NCBI RefSeq assembly: GCF_018904615.1
Contig: NZ_JADCNH010000012.1
Coordinates: 1-64,000 of the forward strand
Direction: 5' to 3'
Source: Verticiella alkaliphila
GTDB lineage: Bacteria > Pseudomonadota > Gammaproteobacteria > Burkholderiales > Burkholderiaceae_B
DNA: 64,000 nucleotides
Positions 62,834-64,000 of this stretch are shown one piece after another. Under the pieces are notes generated by a model, which saw only the letters and a program-made list of their open reading frames with translations, had not been told where the DNA came from and ran no database searches. The position numbers and the translations under genes are program-made. The first letter of the stretch is position 1. Each line of letters begins with the position of its first letter.

Positions 62834-64000
62834 TCAGCCGATCGGCTGGCCCTCGTCGCCTGGCAGGCCGAGGAAGGCACCGTTTGCCTGCAACGTGGCT
62901 TGCAGCAGGGCCACGTCGACGTCGCGCACACGCTGACCATGACGCAAGGCCTGCGCGGCCGCGGTACCTGCCGCTTCGCCCATGACGAAGCAGGCGCCCG
63001 TCACACGCGCCGCCGATTGGCCCATGTGCGTCATCGAGGCGCAACGCCCGGCCACGAGCAGGTTGTCCACGCGTTGCGGCAGGATCATGCGCAGCGGCAG
63101 CTGGTTGTAGCCGCGCACGTTCGGCACGTCGGCAAACTTGAACACCACGTTGCCGGCAACGTGCGCTTCGATCGGCCAGCCGTTCACGCCGATGGTGTCG
63201 GCAAAGTCCACGCAGCCGAGCACGTCGTCTTCCGTGAGCTGGTACTCGCCTACCACGCGGCGCGTCTCGCGGATCCCCACCTGCGGCGCGATCTCGAGCA
63301 GATAGGATTGCTCGAAGCCCGGCGCGTAGGCACGCAGGAACTGATAGAAGTCCGCGATCTGCCGACGCCCCTGCAGCTCACCGGCTGACAGTTGCCAGGC
63401 ATCGGTGCCGTCGATCGCCGAGCCATCGGCGTTGCTGAGCTGCGTGACATTGGCCCGCCATTCGGCCGGGTTCTTCTGCGGACGGATGATGGGTGTCTTG
63501 CGCGCGAAGCGGTGGCCTTCGGCCTCGGCCTTCTCCATCCATGCGCCGAAGTGGTTCCACGCATCGCCTGCGCGCGCGGCGTCCACGCCGTTCACGCGAA
63601 ACATCGTCGAGGGATAGAGCATGCCGCCGTCGCCATCGCCCTTCTCGAACGGGGCTCCCGCGGCTGCCGCGAGGTCGCCATCGCCCGAGGCATCGATGAA
63701 GATCCGGCCGAGCACGGCGTGCCGACCTGACTTGGTTTCGACGAAGAGGGCGCGGATGCGGGCCTCGTCGTCCATCTGCACGCCCACCGCATAGGCATGG
63801 AAGAGGATCTGCGCGCCGCTGTCGACGACGAGCGTATCGGCAGCGAGCTTGTAGGCCGCCGTGTCGTAGGCCTGCGCGGCGATCTTGCCGCCGAAGAGAA
63901 TGTGGGGCGTGGCCAGGCCGCCCAGGGCGCCGATGCGGTCCACCAGCTCACCGCCGACGCCCGCCACCACGCGCTGATGGCTGCCGAACACATTGGCGTG
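62834..64000 (-). CDS. FAD-dependent oxidoreductase, 5' end outside window
   Basis: The C-terminal 388 residues of an FAD-dependent oxidoreductase of the FAD_oxidored (PF12831-like) family. The frame is open to the end of the window, so the start and the N-terminal Rossmann motif are missing. Visible features: GGELVDRIGALGG near the break, the IFIDASGDGDLAAAAGAPF motif and the C-terminal DNLLVAGRCASMTHMGQSAARVTGACFVMGEAAGTAAA FAD-binding end. Its stop faces the membrane-protein gene with a 13-base gap. Substrate unknown. Confidence 0.85.
   Translation of the reverse strand, partial: HANVFGSHQRVVAGVGGELVDRIGALGGLATPHILFGGKIAAQAYDTAAYKLAADTLVVDSGAQILFHAYAVGVQMDDEARIRALFVETKSGRHAVLGRIFIDASGDGDLAAAAGAPFEKGDGDGGMLYPSTMFRVNGVDAARAGDAWNHFGAWMEKAEAEGHRFARKTPIIRPQKNPAEWRANVTQLSNADGSAIDGTDAWQLSAGELQGRRQIADFYQFLRAYAPGFEQSYLLEIAPQVGIRETRRVVGEYQLTEDDVLGCVDFADTIGVNGWPIEAHVAGNVVFKFADVPNVRGYNQLPLRMILPQRVDNLLVAGRCASMTHMGQSAARVTGACFVMGEAAGTAAAQALRHGQRVRDVDVALLQATLQANGAFLGLPGDEGQPIG

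Overview
The window is a continuous, gene-dense stretch of a high-GC (by eye about two thirds G+C) chromosome. Repeated Bug-family tricarboxylate-type solute-binding proteins (four here), LysR regulators, a gentisate pathway operon, a class II UvrA and a FepA/BfeA-type enterobactin receptor point to a betaproteobacterium of the order Burkholderiales, most like the family Alcaligenaceae (Bordetella/Achromobacter relatives). This is inferred from gene content only. I saw no rRNA, tRNA, CRISPR array, prophage or insertion sequence.

Layout: 1-1.8 kb, the 3' part of mltA running into a remnant RelE/HigA-type toxin-antitoxin pair. 1.9-5.4 kb, a Bug protein and a siderophore receptor broken by one missing base. 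5.4-13.2 kb, an envelope-stress/efflux block on the minus strand (outer-membrane factor, MacB, MacA, Spy-like chaperone, BaeR, BaeS). 13.4-17.1 kb, a short-chain dehydrogenase and an AhpD-fold protein, then a TetR-controlled operon with a DJ-1/PfpI protein and a quinone-type oxidoreductase. 17.2-21.3 kb, dsbC (also frameshifted), a UbiH-family monooxygenase and a phoX phosphatase behind a clear Pho box. 21.4-24.3 kb, a threonine dehydratase-like gene, folA and a ChaA-type cation/proton antiporter. 24.4-28.6 kb, a translationally coupled pair of unknown envelope proteins, the second made of MORN-type repeats. 28.7-35.1 kb, katG divergent from a class II uvrA, a small conserved unknown and thyA. 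35.2-40.5 kb, a LuxR regulator, an acyl-CoA ligase/enoyl-CoA hydratase/SDR operon and a mercaptopyruvate sulfurtransferase.

40.6-46.6 kb is the most unusual block: a stressosome module (RsbR, RsbS, RsbT), a protein fusing an RsbW-like ATPase to an RsbX/SpoIIE-like phosphatase, a histidine kinase whose N-terminus looks like a decayed RsbT-type domain, and a REC-PAS-kinase-REC hybrid kinase. All are on one strand with overlapping or nearly touching genes, and no sigma factor lies nearby. The expected output is therefore phosphorelay rather than sigma-B release.

46.7-55 kb holds an arsC-like gene, two more Bug genes, a DUF1622 membrane protein, a ThDP enzyme with a divergent LysR, and a Bug / 2-hydroxyacid dehydrogenase / ketoglutarate-semialdehyde-type dehydrogenase series. 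55.1-61.4 kb is a complete 3-hydroxybenzoate-to-central-metabolism route: 3-hydroxybenzoate 6-hydroxylase, gentisate dioxygenase, GST-type isomerase and fumarylpyruvate hydrolase. It has a divergent LysR, and a chorismate mutase-like protein and a Bug protein are embedded in the operon. The window ends with an unknown polytopic membrane protein and the 3' part of an FAD-dependent oxidoreductase.
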